This document shows, one piece after another, positions 51,537 through 60,274 of a DNA stretch of 64,000 nucleotides. The translations under genes were made by a program, and so were the position numbers. Below the pieces are notes generated by a model. It saw only the letters and a list, made by a program, of their open reading frames with translations, was not told the DNA's origin and did not search any database. Numbering within the stretch: position 1 is the first letter of the stretch; the number at the start of each line of letters is the position of its first letter. This DNA is from JAPPHY01 sp034423135 (GTDB taxonomy: Bacteria; Chloroflexota; Dehalococcoidia; Lucifugimonadales; UBA2985), in assembly GCA_034423135.1 (NCBI GenBank), contig DAOUJC010000021.1:89126-153125 (forward strand), written 5' to 3'.

Positions 51537-52163
51537 CTAGCTTGTGAACAGCAGCTTCAGCCAGTCGACGAGTCCGTCCACCTGCGGAACGCTGGCGTTG
51601 AGGAAGCCAGCCCTGATTGCCGTGCCGTACGGCTCGCCTGGCTCACTCTGCCACGCGAGCCAGGTGTGCATCAGAGCCTTTAGCTTGTCAACGTCTCGGA
51701 ACGGTGGATCGGCTAGGGAGTCCAAGCAAGCTTGCGCATGGGTGAGGAGAATATCGTCTTGGGGAATCATTGCCAGCAGGAAGTCCTCCAGCGTCCCCGG
51801 AGACAAATTGTCCGGCATTACCCAAACGCCGACCTTTGGCAAAGGCCATTCAGCTGGAGGTTCAACAATGGTTCCATGCAGGTTCGGCGTTGCGGCAACA
51901 TCCCCGTATCCGACCTCGGAGAGAATGTCGCGTAGGGATTGCCAGCGGGAATCTGCGCTAGAATCCGCGTCGACAATTATACCGACAATGTCGTCATTTC
52001 CTATGACAGTTTTGAGGCGGGTGGGAATATCTAGAAGGAGATTCTCGATCCCGGACAGGTCCTGTATTTCAAAGAGATCCGAAATCTGCCGCGCCATCGC
52101 TATGTGCCTCAGTACGTGCTCGTCGTCGGTACCCTCTACCAGAAGCGCGTTGCTGCCCGGCAT
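51537..52163 (-). CDS. TOPRIM-like DUF3226 protein, partner of the OLD-like ATPase
   Basis: This 208-residue protein has the TOPRIM-type first glutamate in NALLVEGTDDEHVLRHI and the DxD-type motif in DIVGIIVDADSSADSRWQSL. It then reads KVGVWVMPDNLSPGTLEDFL, LLAMIPQDD and FRDVDKLKALMHTWLAW, a pattern I match to DUF3226/DUF4435-like nuclease partners. The ATPase gene ends 2 nt upstream. Together they resemble a split OLD-family nuclease. Relatives of this arrangement act in phage defence (for example the AriA/AriB proteins of PARIS), but no function is shown for this pair. Confidence 0.8.
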   Translation of the reverse strand: MPGSNALLVEGTDDEHVLRHIAMARQISDLFEIQDLSGIENLLLDIPTRLKTVIGNDDIVGIIVDADSSADSRWQSLRDILSEVGYGDVAATPNLHGTIVEPPAEWPLPKVGVWVMPDNLSPGTLEDFLLAMIPQDDILLTHAQACLDSLADPPFRDVDKLKALMHTWLAWQSEPGEPYGTAIRAGFLNASVPQVDGLVDWLKLLFTS

Positions 52164-52165
52164 AC

Positions 52166-53332
52166 TTAGCGGACCTCGATGTTGTCCCTGGTTATGATTT
52201 CAAGGTCATCCTCGTCCGCCGATGTAACGTAGAGCTTGCCTCGCCATCTAACCAGCCTCAGTAGCATACCCTCTTGCGGAGACTCTGAGGCTGCCTGCTG
52301 AAAGCCCTTGACAGCATCCCAGCTGTGAGTCGTGGCGAACACCTGCACGTCCAACCTGCTCGCAAGCTCGAAGATCATCCGCCAGACATCCGCCTGCGCG
52401 GAGTAGTGAAGCCCGTTCTCGAACTCATCAATCAGAAGGATGCCTCCCTTCGCGTTGACCATGGAAAGCGCAATCGAAAACAGGCGGTTTACTCCGTCGC
52501 CCAGGGAACGCAGCGGCATCGGCCGCTGCAAACCCTTGATTCGTGCCATTACCTTTCTCGACCCGCGATACCCCTCCTCTTCCACCATCGTAGCCGCAAC
52601 TATTCCCGACTCAATGATCTGGAGCGCCTCTACAACTCGATCCTCGTCTTCAGTCAGTGCGACCGCGTCCCAAAGGGGCCCCAAAGCACGCGTACTATTC
52701 GCGCTGTACGGGCTGACAGACACGCACGATACTCTGCCTTCTGCTGCACTAGGCAGGCTTTCTTCCATGAGGCGCCTGAGTCGGCTTGCTCTGATTATGC
52801 GCTGTCTCATTTCGAATTCAATGACTAATGCCAACACCGGGTCGGAATCGGCTTCGGGTGCTTCTTCCAAGGGGATCAACCTTCGCATACCCTCATCATT
52901 CTCTGCCATACCATACCAATCCAGGTGAATCTCCAACTTCAAGTAACGTCCGTGGCCACTAGTCCCAATCACAATTCGGCTAAAGTCCTCCGCAGCACTT
53001 GGAAAGCCGTGAAAGAGAGTGGCGACCGGCCCGGCGCTGTCAGACTCTACGGGGAGGTCTCTGCTCCTGGTTTCCCTGAGGTACTCACCTCGAGAAGCGA
53101 GAATGTCGCCTATGACGCGAGGAGCGCCGTTGTTTGCGTGCAACAGCAGCGCCTCAAGAACTGTAGACTTGCCGGTATTGTTCTTGCCTGTAATCAGGTT
53201 CACGCGGCCAAGGCGCTGGATGTGCAGATCCTTGATGCCGCGGAAACCCTCTATCTTGAGGTCGGGGTAGTGCAGGCCATGCCCGTCCACACTCTCAGTT
53301 GCGGGCGCATTGGTTCCGGCTTCAACGTTCAT
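52166..53332 (-). CDS. AAA15/OLD-like ATPase
   Basis: This SMC-like AAA ATPase has 388 residues, with KIEGFRGIKDLHIQRLGRVN, Walker A ITGKNNTGKSTVLEALLLHA, the signature-type segment RSLGDGVNRLFSIALSMVNA, Walker B GGILLIDEFENGLHYSAQAD and VFATTHSWDAVKGF with the H-loop. There is no coiled-coil hinge or fused TOPRIM; the nuclease part is encoded separately in the next gene. GC content is lower than in the gcv operon and the M20 peptidase on either side, consistent with acquisition. Defence is the likely role. Confidence 0.85.
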   Translation of the reverse strand: MNVEAGTNAPATESVDGHGLHYPDLKIEGFRGIKDLHIQRLGRVNLITGKNNTGKSTVLEALLLHANNGAPRVIGDILASRGEYLRETRSRDLPVESDSAGPVATLFHGFPSAAEDFSRIVIGTSGHGRYLKLEIHLDWYGMAENDEGMRRLIPLEEAPEADSDPVLALVIEFEMRQRIIRASRLRRLMEESLPSAAEGRVSCVSVSPYSANSTRALGPLWDAVALTEDEDRVVEALQIIESGIVAATMVEEEGYRGSRKVMARIKGLQRPMPLRSLGDGVNRLFSIALSMVNAKGGILLIDEFENGLHYSAQADVWRMIFELASRLDVQVFATTHSWDAVKGFQQAASESPQEGMLLRLVRWRGKLYVTSADEDDLEIITRDNIEVR

Positions 53333-53388
53333 GACTCACTAGACTCGCATTAGATGGCGGACCATACTGCCCTGCCGCTCTACTACTT

Positions 53389-53416
53389 ATGATAGCATAG
53401 GAGCGGTCCGTCTGCC
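53389..53416 (-). promoter_or_regulatory. Extended -10 promoter of the OLD-like pair
   Basis: The minus strand carries GCAGAC-N4-CGCTC-N-TATGCTATCAT with no good -35. The same block and spacing occur at 54939-54966. Confidence 0.55.
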
Positions 53417-53500
53417 GCACACTTACCCCACGCGGTCCCACCTCCGGATTCCAGCCTCCGCCGCAACTACCCGGTCCGCTTATGCCGGTGCCCGCCCGCA

Positions 53501-54862
53501 TCACTTCACGCCAAGCATTTCGTATGCCAGCGCAAGCATGATCTTGGTGCTCATGACCAGTGTGCGGATGCTGACGGACTCATTGGTTGCATGGATGTTG
53601 CACTCCAACGGGTTGTCGTCGGGGTGGGAACCCTCAAAGCCGTAGGTGACCACGCCGAGGGGCCTCGTGAAACGGGAGTCGGTGACTCCAACGCAGAGGC
53701 CGGGTATCCACTCGATCGACCGGCCGCCCAGCACGTATTCGGTTACCCTCTGGACAATCGTCATGAACTCGGTGTCGGGCGAAGAGGCGTTCGAAATGGC
53801 CGTGTAGTCGGTGTCAAAGCTGACGCCCGGAATGCCGTCGAGGAGGCGGGTCATCTCGGCTCTTACGTACTCGTCATCCTGGTGCGGGAGGATGCGGCTG
53901 TCGCAGGTGATGTAGACTGTCTCGGGCACGCTGTTGGACTTGACGCCGCCCCTGATCACGGTGGCGGCCAGGGTCATGCGAGACGAGGCTCGAAGGGTCG
54001 TCGCCATGCTGGGGTCTCGGGTTTCGAGCTCGTCGACTATTGAGTCGATGTTCTCGGGCGATGGCACATCCTCGATGGCAAACTTCGAGAGGTGGCGGAA
54101 GATGTCCGCCGACGTGTCGCGCTCCGGCTCGTAGTTCTCGATACGTTCGAGCACCTGCGCCGCGCGGTACAGTGCGTTGGTGCCCCTCCAGGGTACGGAG
54201 GCGTGAGCGCTGGCGCCCTTGACCTCGATCTCGATCTGAACGCGGCCCTTCTCGCCGAGGCCTACGATGTACGCCAGATTGCCTGCGGCATCGGCAGGCT
54301 GGCCGCCGCCTTCGTTGACGGCATAGGGAGCCGTGATCTTCTCGGGATGGTGCTCGGCGAGCCAGCCGACGCCGTACCAGCCGCCGCTCTCCTCGTCTGC
54401 GGAGAACGAGAGCAACAGGTTGTCCTTCAGCTCGATGGAGTTGCGGTGGAGGATACGGCTTGCCATGAGCTGAGCGGTCAGGAGGGCCTTGCAGTCGGCT
54501 GCCCCGCGGCCGTAGATGCGTCCGTTGGCAATGGTGGCGCTGAACGGCGGGTAGGTCCACTTGGCCTCGTCCTCAACCGGCACAACGTCAAGGTGGGCCA
54601 TAAACATCAGGCCGGGTGTGCCTGAGCGGCCCTTCAGGCTGGCGATGATGTTCCCCCTGCCCGGCGCGGACTCCAGGGTCTCGCTGTCCACACCTTCCGC
54701 GGCAAGCCAGTCGCGGATGTAGTCGCAGACTTCGGTCTCGTTGCCGGTGGGCATGAAACCGGTGTTGACGGACGGGATGCGAACCAGGTCCTGCTCCAGC
54801 TTGATGATGTCGTCGCGCGCAGCATCAACCTGGGAAAGCAACTCATCGAGAGTAGGCATCAT
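53501..54862 (-). CDS. M20 family metallopeptidase (ArgE/DapE/ACY1 type)
   Basis: This 453-residue zinc peptidase has the metal-site segments LMFMAHLDVVPVEDEAKW (H-x-D), YGRGAADCKALLTAQLMASR and LLSFSADEESGGWYGVGWLA with the catalytic EE pair. The dimerisation domain begins near GRVQIEIEVKGASAHASVPW, and the C-terminal His is in DDNPLECNIHATNESVSI. It probably hydrolyses a small N-acyl amino acid or dipeptide. ATG 54862 follows GGAGG; the frame is open to 54970 across the promoter. Confidence 0.92.
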   Translation of the reverse strand: MMPTLDELLSQVDAARDDIIKLEQDLVRIPSVNTGFMPTGNETEVCDYIRDWLAAEGVDSETLESAPGRGNIIASLKGRSGTPGLMFMAHLDVVPVEDEAKWTYPPFSATIANGRIYGRGAADCKALLTAQLMASRILHRNSIELKDNLLLSFSADEESGGWYGVGWLAEHHPEKITAPYAVNEGGGQPADAAGNLAYIVGLGEKGRVQIEIEVKGASAHASVPWRGTNALYRAAQVLERIENYEPERDTSADIFRHLSKFAIEDVPSPENIDSIVDELETRDPSMATTLRASSRMTLAATVIRGGVKSNSVPETVYITCDSRILPHQDDEYVRAEMTRLLDGIPGVSFDTDYTAISNASSPDTEFMTIVQRVTEYVLGGRSIEWIPGLCVGVTDSRFTRPLGVVTYGFEGSHPDDNPLECNIHATNESVSIRTLVMSTKIMLALAYEMLGVK

Positions 54863-54938
54863 GAAAGCCTCCAATCGCGGGTGCGGATTGAACCGCTGAT
54901 CTCGGTGATGCCGCCACCGCACTGCAGTCTTGGTCGAA

Positions 54939-54966
54939 ATGATAGCATACGAGCGCCATGTCTGCC
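54939..54966 (-). promoter_or_regulatory. Extended -10 promoter of the M20 peptidase
   Basis: The minus strand has GCAGAC-N4-CGCTC-N-TATGCTATCAT, the same module as at 53389-53416. It is about 75 bp upstream of ATG 54862. Confidence 0.55.
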
Positions 54967-54991
54967 CCACTCCCCCGCTCTCCCGTCCGCC

Positions 54992-55021
54992 TTGACCGCC
55001 TGCCGCTCCCGTACCTATAAT
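54992..55021 (+). promoter_or_regulatory. Promoter of pheS
   Basis: TTGACC at 54992-54997 and TATAAT at 55016-55021 are 18 bp apart, 33 bp before ATG 55055. Confidence 0.65.
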
Positions 55022-55054
55022 GGCAAGCGCCCGAATGCCCCCGTCTGCCGCGCC

Positions 55055-56107
55055 ATGACCAGCAATCCAACGCCAACCGACCTCGAAGAGCTACAGGCTT
55101 CCGCTCTGCGCGAGCTGGAGCAGGCCGCGTCGTCGGAGGCGATTGAGCAGTGGCGCGTTGCGTATCTCGGCCGACGAGGCAGGCTCACGCAGGTGCTGCG
55201 CAGCCTAGCATCGCTCCCGCCGGACGAGCGCAGGGCCACCGGCGCCGCCGCCAACCGCGTGAAGGCCGTGCTCGAAAAGCGCCTCGCCGATGCGGAGGAG
55301 GCCGCCAGCCAGGGACGCCTGCAGGCCATCGCTGAGGAAGGTGGCATCGACGTCACGCTGCCAGGCAGGCACGTGCCCGTCGGCCGGCTGCATCCCACCA
55401 CGCAGATGGTGCGCGAGATTTGCGACGCATTCGCCGCAATGGGCTTCCAGGTCGTCGAAGGCCCGGAGGTCGAGTGGGACCGCTACAACTTCGAGATGCT
55501 CAACATCCCCAAGGATCATCCCGCGAGGGACATGTGGGACACGCTCTGGATCGACCACGTGGACGACAACGGCGAGCGACCGATGCTGCTTCGGACGCAC
55601 ACCTCGCCCATGCAGGTTCGCACGATGCAGAGCGCCGAGCCGCCCGTGCGAGTAATAGTGCCGGGCAAGTGCTACCGCTACGAGGCCACCGACGCAACCC
55701 ACGAGTGGCACTTCTACCAGGTGGAGGGCCTGGCTGTCGATGAGGGCATCACCTTTGCCGACATGAAGGGCACGCTCTACGAGTTCGCCCGCCTGATCTT
55801 CGGCAGCGAGCGCAAGGTGCGCTTCCGCGTCGACTTCTTCCCGTTCGTGGAGCCGGGCGCGGAGATGGCCATCGATTGCTTCATGTGCAAGGACGGCTGC
55901 AACATTTGCAAGGACACAGGCTGGATCGAGATTCTGGGCGCTGGCATGGTCAACCCCACGGTGCTTGAGGGCGTCGGCTACGACTCATCGCGTTACACCG
56001 GATTCGCGTTCGGCATGGGTGTGGAGCGCATCGCCATGCTCAAGTACGGCATCGACGACATACGCCTCTTCTACGGGAACGACCTGCGCTTCCTGAGGCA
56101 GTTCTGA
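55055..56107 (+). CDS. pheS: Phenylalanyl-tRNA synthetase alpha subunit
   Basis: This 350-residue class II catalytic subunit has the N-terminal coiled coil (LEELQASALRELEQAA onward) and motif 1 region LHPTTQMVREICDAFAAMGF. Motif 2 follows at VRVIVPGKCYRYEATDATHE, and motif 3 at GVGYDSSRYTGFAFGMGVER. RTHTSPMQVRTM and the Cys-rich DCFMCKDGCNICKDTGWIEI insertion are also visible. ATG 55055 fits the promoter. Its usual partner pheT is not adjacent: two extra genes lie between. Confidence 0.96.
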   Translation: MTSNPTPTDLEELQASALRELEQAASSEAIEQWRVAYLGRRGRLTQVLRSLASLPPDERRATGAAANRVKAVLEKRLADAEEAASQGRLQAIAEEGGIDVTLPGRHVPVGRLHPTTQMVREICDAFAAMGFQVVEGPEVEWDRYNFEMLNIPKDHPARDMWDTLWIDHVDDNGERPMLLRTHTSPMQVRTMQSAEPPVRVIVPGKCYRYEATDATHEWHFYQVEGLAVDEGITFADMKGTLYEFARLIFGSERKVRFRVDFFPFVEPGAEMAIDCFMCKDGCNICKDTGWIEILGAGMVNPTVLEGVGYDSSRYTGFAFGMGVERIAMLKYGIDDIRLFYGNDLRFLRQF

Positions 56108-56136
56108 AGGGTTCCGAGAGGCAAGAGACGATTACA

Positions 56137-56412
56137 ATGCACATTGAAGAGTTCTACTCCCTTAGATGCGAGGGCCTACGAGTAAGGATGATTCGTTGCA
56201 CTATTGGTGAGCCAGACGCTCCAACAGATCCCGCCAAACTGGAGTCATGGTGCGCGAGGGGCGGTTCTGCTCGACCCATTCAAACTCACATCGGCGACGG
56301 CGGCTACGTTATGTGGGTCACTGAGGAACACAACATTGCCATCGCGTTCGATGACGGAGATGAGCGCGTGCTGTATCCCGAAGAAATAGAATGGATTACA
56401 CCACCGGATTAG
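56137..56412 (+). CDS. Hypothetical protein inserted between pheS and pheT
   Basis: This 91-residue protein starts at ATG 56137 after a GAGAGGCAAGAG stretch. Its C-terminal half (GGYVMWVTEEHNIAIAFDDG, then ERVLYPEEIEWI) looks like a small beta-rich domain. I recognise no family. It is less GC-rich than pheS and is followed by the PLD-HTH gene after 19 bp, so the two form a cassette. Confidence 0.65.
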   Translation: MHIEEFYSLRCEGLRVRMIRCTIGEPDAPTDPAKLESWCARGGSARPIQTHIGDGGYVMWVTEEHNIAIAFDDGDERVLYPEEIEWITPPD

Positions 56413-56431
56413 GTCCATTTGCACTCACATT

Positions 56432-57325
56432 ATGCAAGCGGAAGCTACAGGAGTACAGCTACTTGTTTCGCCGTGGGAAGACGCATTCTGTACGTTTGCG
56501 CGGTCAATCACCAGATCCGCGCTCATAGTTGCGCCGTACATAACGGCAGAGCCGCTGCAACATATGTCACGCTACCTTCAATCACAAGAGAGTCCCCGAG
56601 TCGAGATTCTCACAAACTTGGCCGTGCAGAGTATGCTTCAAGGGTCGACCAGCCCTCAAGCCTTGGTCGAATTCTGTAGCACTATTCCATCTACCGAGGT
56701 GCGACATCTGCCGGATTTACACGCGAAAGTCTATGTGGCAGATGAACGCGAGGCAATCATTACTTCTGCAAACTTCACTCGTGGCGGAATTGTCAACAAC
56801 TATGAATATGGAATCCACATTTCGGATCCCCCAGTGGTGAGACGGATTGTGGACGATTTGGAGGGCTACGCCGGTCTAGGAGCAGAGGTGTCCATACCAC
56901 AATTGACGCAGCTGGCAGACATTGCCGCGGAGCTAAGAGTTCACCATTCGAAAGTACTCGAGTCTGCGAGAAAGAATGTCGAAAATGCCTTCCGAGTGCA
57001 ACTTACAGCGGCTGAAGAAACCCTGCTTGAACTTAGAGCTAAGTCCAGCCAATCAAACAATGCGATCTTCTCGCGTACAATACTATACTTGCTGCGACGC
57101 GGCCCTCTATCCACTGCACAACTTCACCCAATGATTCAGAGGATTCACCCCGACCTGTGTGATGACACAATTGACCGAGTGATTCAAGGCGTTCATTTCG
57201 GGAAGCGCTGGAAGCACATGGTGCGAAACGCTCAGCAGAGCCTGAAGCAACAAGGTCTTATCTACTTCAATGGCAGGGAGTGGAGTCTTGCTACAGCAGC
57301 TTCACATTCGGAGCCAACACCATGA
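56432..57325 (+). CDS. PLD-superfamily nuclease with C-terminal winged-helix region
   Basis: This protein of 297 residues starts with a PLD-fold domain (TRSALIVAPYITAEPLQHMS, EILTNLAVQS) whose single HKD-type motif is HLPDLHAKVYVADEREAI, followed by ITSANFTRGGIVNNYEYGIH. The C-terminal 90 residues (FSRTILYLLRRGPLSTAQLH, then KHMVRNAQQSLKQQGLIYFN) form a winged-helix-like domain of the Mrr/restriction type. Its layout parallels the protein at 37604. Base composition is clearly AT-richer than pheS/pheT. The stop overlaps the pheT start (ATGA), coupling pheT translation to it. Confidence 0.75.
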   Translation: MQAEATGVQLLVSPWEDAFCTFARSITRSALIVAPYITAEPLQHMSRYLQSQESPRVEILTNLAVQSMLQGSTSPQALVEFCSTIPSTEVRHLPDLHAKVYVADEREAIITSANFTRGGIVNNYEYGIHISDPPVVRRIVDDLEGYAGLGAEVSIPQLTQLADIAAELRVHHSKVLESARKNVENAFRVQLTAAEETLLELRAKSSQSNNAIFSRTILYLLRRGPLSTAQLHPMIQRIHPDLCDDTIDRVIQGVHFGKRWKHMVRNAQQSLKQQGLIYFNGREWSLATAASHSEPTP

Positions 57326-59721
57326 AAGTCCCCCTGTCCTGGCTCAGAGAGTACGTTGACGTTGACCTCCCTCCGGAGGAACTGGCGCACCGGCTCACCA
57401 TGTCCGGCAACGAGGTCGGCAGCATCGATGTGATCGGCGGCACCTGGGACAACGTGTTCGTGGCGCAGGTCGCCTCCATCGACCCGCACCCCAACGCCGA
57501 CCGCCTCAGGCTCGCCACCGTCACCCTCCACGGCGAGCAGGTCACCGTCGTCTGCGGCGCGCCCAACATTGCGGCGGGCCAGATGATCGCGTTCGCGCGC
57601 GTTGGCGCCCAACTAATCGACGCTCGCACCGGCAATCTCGAAACGCTGCGCGCCGCTACCATCCGCGGCGTGGAGTCCGCCGGCATGGTCTGCTCGGAGC
57701 GCGAGCTTGCCTTCGGCGACGACCACACCGGCATACTCGTACTGCCAGACGACGCCCCTGCTGGCGCACCGCTCAGCGACTACCTCGGTGACGTGGTCTT
57801 GGACGTGGAGGTCACGCCCAACCGGTCGGACTGCATGTCCGTTCTTGGCATCGCACGCGAGGTCGCCGCTCTCACCGGCGTCACGCTCAGGGAGCCGGAC
57901 CTCACGTACGCGGAGGCCGGCGAGCCGGTGGAGGGAGTGGTGAACGTCGAAATTTCGGACGCGTCGCTGTGCCCGCGCTACACGGCAAGCGTGGTGCGCG
58001 GCGTGAGCGTGGGCCCGTCTCCGCAGTGGCTACAGGACAGGCTGCTGAGGGCCGGTCAGCGCCCCATCAACAACGTCGTCGACGTGACCAACTACGTGAT
58101 GCTGGAGTTCGGCCAGCCGCTCCACGCCTTCGACTTCGATACCATTGCCGATGCACGGATCGTTGTGCGGCCTGCAGGCGAGCAGGAGCCGTTCGTGACC
58201 CTCGACGAGGCGCAGCACGAACTGCGACCGCCCATGCTGGTCATCGCCGACGGCCAACGCTCCGTGGCGCTCGCGGGCATCATGGGCGGCCTCAACACCG
58301 AGATGACCGACGCCACGACGAGCGTGCTGCTGGAGTCGGCCAACTTCAACCCAGTTAACACCCGCCGCACCTCGCAGGCGCTCAGGCTGCGCAGCGAGTC
58401 CTCCTCCCGCTTCGAGAAGGGCCTGCAGCCCGAGCTCGCCGAGGCGGCCCTGCGACGGGCCACCAAGCTGATCGTCGAGCTCGCAGGCGGGACGGCCTGC
58501 AGCGGCATCGCCGACGCCTACCCGCAGCCGTCGGCCAGGCCGCCCGTGCGCTTCACCCTCGCCCGCCTCCGCAAGGTGCTAGGCGTCGAGATAGAAGCCC
58601 CGCACGTGCAGGGTATTCTCGCATCGCTCGGCTTCGGCGTGACAATCGGCAGCGGCGGTTCGATGCGAGTGGAAGTCCCCTACTGGCGCAGCGACATCGC
58701 ACAGGAGGACGACCTGGTGGAGGAGGTGGCGCGCATCACCGGCTACGACGAGCTGCCCACAACCATGATTTCGACACCAGTTCCGCACCGCACTGCGCAG
58801 CCGGAACGCGACACTCAGGAGCGAGTGCGCGACCTCATGGTCGAGTGTGGCATGCAGGAGACCATCTCCTACTCTCTCACCAGCGCGTCGGTGCTGGAGG
58901 CGACTCTGCCCGCGGACGCGCCGAGTCCCATGCGCGTTGCCAACCCCATGAGCGCCGAGCTGGAGTACCTGCGCACCACCTTACGCAGCGGCATCCTCAC
59001 GACGCTCGCCGCCAACCGGCAGCAAGCGCGGGACGGCGTCAGGCTGTTCGAGATGGGCCGGGTGTACCTGCCGCGCGAGGCAGACCTGCCGCTGGAGCGG
59101 GAGATGCTGGTTAGCGTGCTGAGCGGCCCTCGCAGCCCCGAAAGCTGGCAGGGCGGCGACGATCGCATGGACTTCTTCGACGCCAAGGGCGTGGTCGAGA
59201 TGCTGCTGGGCCGCCTCCGCCTGCCGTGCGAGTTCAGGCCGGCAGAGGAGTCGATGTTCCTGCCCGGTCGATGTGCCGCAGTGCACGTTGGCGCGGACAC
59301 GGTTGGTGTGATCGGCGAGGTGCATCCGCGGATGCTGGATCTCTTCGATGCGGCGGGCGAGGCTGTGGCGCTCTTTGAGCTGGACGTCGACGCTCTCACG
59401 CGCGCCGTGTCCACGGAGCCGGTCCGCTACCGGCCCATCGCTCGCTACCCCGGCGCGCTGCGCGATCTGGCCGTGGTGCTGGACGCAAGCGTGCCCGCCG
59501 CGCAGGTGCAGGCCCTCATCGAGCGGAACGCGCTGGTGTCGAGCGCAACGCTCTTCGACGTGTACGAGGGCGCGGGTGTGGCGGACGGCAAGCGGTCGCT
59601 GGCCTACCGGGTGCTGTTCCAGGCGGCCGACCGCACGCTCGTCGGTGACGAGGTCAACCGGGCGATAGCGAGAATTGTGTCCGCGCTGGAGCGGGAGGTT
59701 GGCGCAACCCTTCGCAGCTGA
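57322..59721 (+). CDS. pheT: Phenylalanyl-tRNA synthetase beta subunit
   Basis: This 799-residue beta subunit has the N-terminal tRNA-binding (EMAP-like) domain (VFVAQVASIDPHPNADRLRL), B3/B4 editing domain (PINNVVDVTNYVMLEFGQPL), B5 (RFTLARLRKVLGVEIEAPHV), the catalytic-like core (ERVRDLMVECGMQETISYSL) and the C-terminal FDX-ACB anticodon domain (YRPIARYPGALRDLAVVLDA). All parts are complete and length is normal. The ATG at 57322 shares bases with the stop of the PLD gene. tRNA-Met follows downstream. Confidence 0.97.
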   Translation: MKVPLSWLREYVDVDLPPEELAHRLTMSGNEVGSIDVIGGTWDNVFVAQVASIDPHPNADRLRLATVTLHGEQVTVVCGAPNIAAGQMIAFARVGAQLIDARTGNLETLRAATIRGVESAGMVCSERELAFGDDHTGILVLPDDAPAGAPLSDYLGDVVLDVEVTPNRSDCMSVLGIAREVAALTGVTLREPDLTYAEAGEPVEGVVNVEISDASLCPRYTASVVRGVSVGPSPQWLQDRLLRAGQRPINNVVDVTNYVMLEFGQPLHAFDFDTIADARIVVRPAGEQEPFVTLDEAQHELRPPMLVIADGQRSVALAGIMGGLNTEMTDATTSVLLESANFNPVNTRRTSQALRLRSESSSRFEKGLQPELAEAALRRATKLIVELAGGTACSGIADAYPQPSARPPVRFTLARLRKVLGVEIEAPHVQGILASLGFGVTIGSGGSMRVEVPYWRSDIAQEDDLVEEVARITGYDELPTTMISTPVPHRTAQPERDTQERVRDLMVECGMQETISYSLTSASVLEATLPADAPSPMRVANPMSAELEYLRTTLRSGILTTLAANRQQARDGVRLFEMGRVYLPREADLPLEREMLVSVLSGPRSPESWQGGDDRMDFFDAKGVVEMLLGRLRLPCEFRPAEESMFLPGRCAAVHVGADTVGVIGEVHPRMLDLFDAAGEAVALFELDVDALTRAVSTEPVRYRPIARYPGALRDLAVVLDASVPAAQVQALIERNALVSSATLFDVYEGAGVADGKRSLAYRVLFQAADRTLVGDEVNRAIARIVSALEREVGATLRS

Positions 59722-59807
59722 CGGGCCGCGCCACTTCATTTCCGCTCGCCAAGCTGGTACACTATACCTGCCGCGGTCGGTGAACCGGCCAGTGTCACGT
59801 CACGAGT

Positions 59808-59882
59808 GGCAACGTAGCTCAGCGGCAGAGCGGGCGCTTCATAAGCGCTAGGTCGCAGGTTCGAATCCCGCCGTTGCCACCA
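59808..59882 (+). tRNA. tRNA-Met type (anticodon CAU)
   Basis: A full cloverleaf: acceptor GGCAACG/CGTTGCC, D-arm GCTC...GAGC, anticodon loop TTCATAA with CAT at 59840-59842, T-arm with GGTTCGAATCC, and encoded CCA at 59880-59882. A G1-C72 pair argues against initiator tRNA. It is elongator Met, or possibly the lysidine-modified Ile (AUA) tRNA. Confidence 0.95.
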
Positions 59883-59902
59883 ATCCCCTACCGAGCATAA
59901 GC

Positions 59903-60274
59903 ATGGTTACGAGACTCACGTATCGAAATCAGAGCAAGGCGTTCCTGGAGCAGGCTCACAACGAGCTGCGCGCCGGCGACCTGCTTCAGGCGTCCGAGAA
60001 GGGCTGGGGCGCGGCCGCCCAGATCGTCAAAGCCGCCGCAGAGGCGCGGGGTTGGGAGCACAACCATCACAGGCCGCTCTTCGAGGTGGTTTCGCGACTG
60101 AGCCAGGATTATGACGACAGGGAGATTGGCAGGCTATTTGGCGCAGCAAACTTCCTGCACTCCAACTTCTACGAGGGTGGCTTGGATGAGGCCACCATAG
60201 CAACCGCGCTGCAGGACGTGGGACGGCTGGTTGAGAAGCTGGAGGCGCTGTTGGGAGAGGATACGGGCCATTGA
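59903..60274 (+). CDS. HEPN-like / PaREP1-family protein
   Basis: This all-helical protein of 123 residues starts 20 bp after tRNA-Met. FLEQAHNELRAGDLLQASEK, GWGAAAQIVKAAAEARGWEH and the later FGAANFLHSNFYEGGLDE match PaREP1-like HEPN proteins. I do not see a clear R-x4-6-H RNase motif, so it may be a non-catalytic or nucleic-acid-binding member. No MNT partner is adjacent. The stop overlaps the start of the collagen-like lipoprotein (TTGA). Confidence 0.72.
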   Translation: MVTRLTYRNQSKAFLEQAHNELRAGDLLQASEKGWGAAAQIVKAAAEARGWEHNHHRPLFEVVSRLSQDYDDREIGRLFGAANFLHSNFYEGGLDEATIATALQDVGRLVEKLEALLGEDTGH

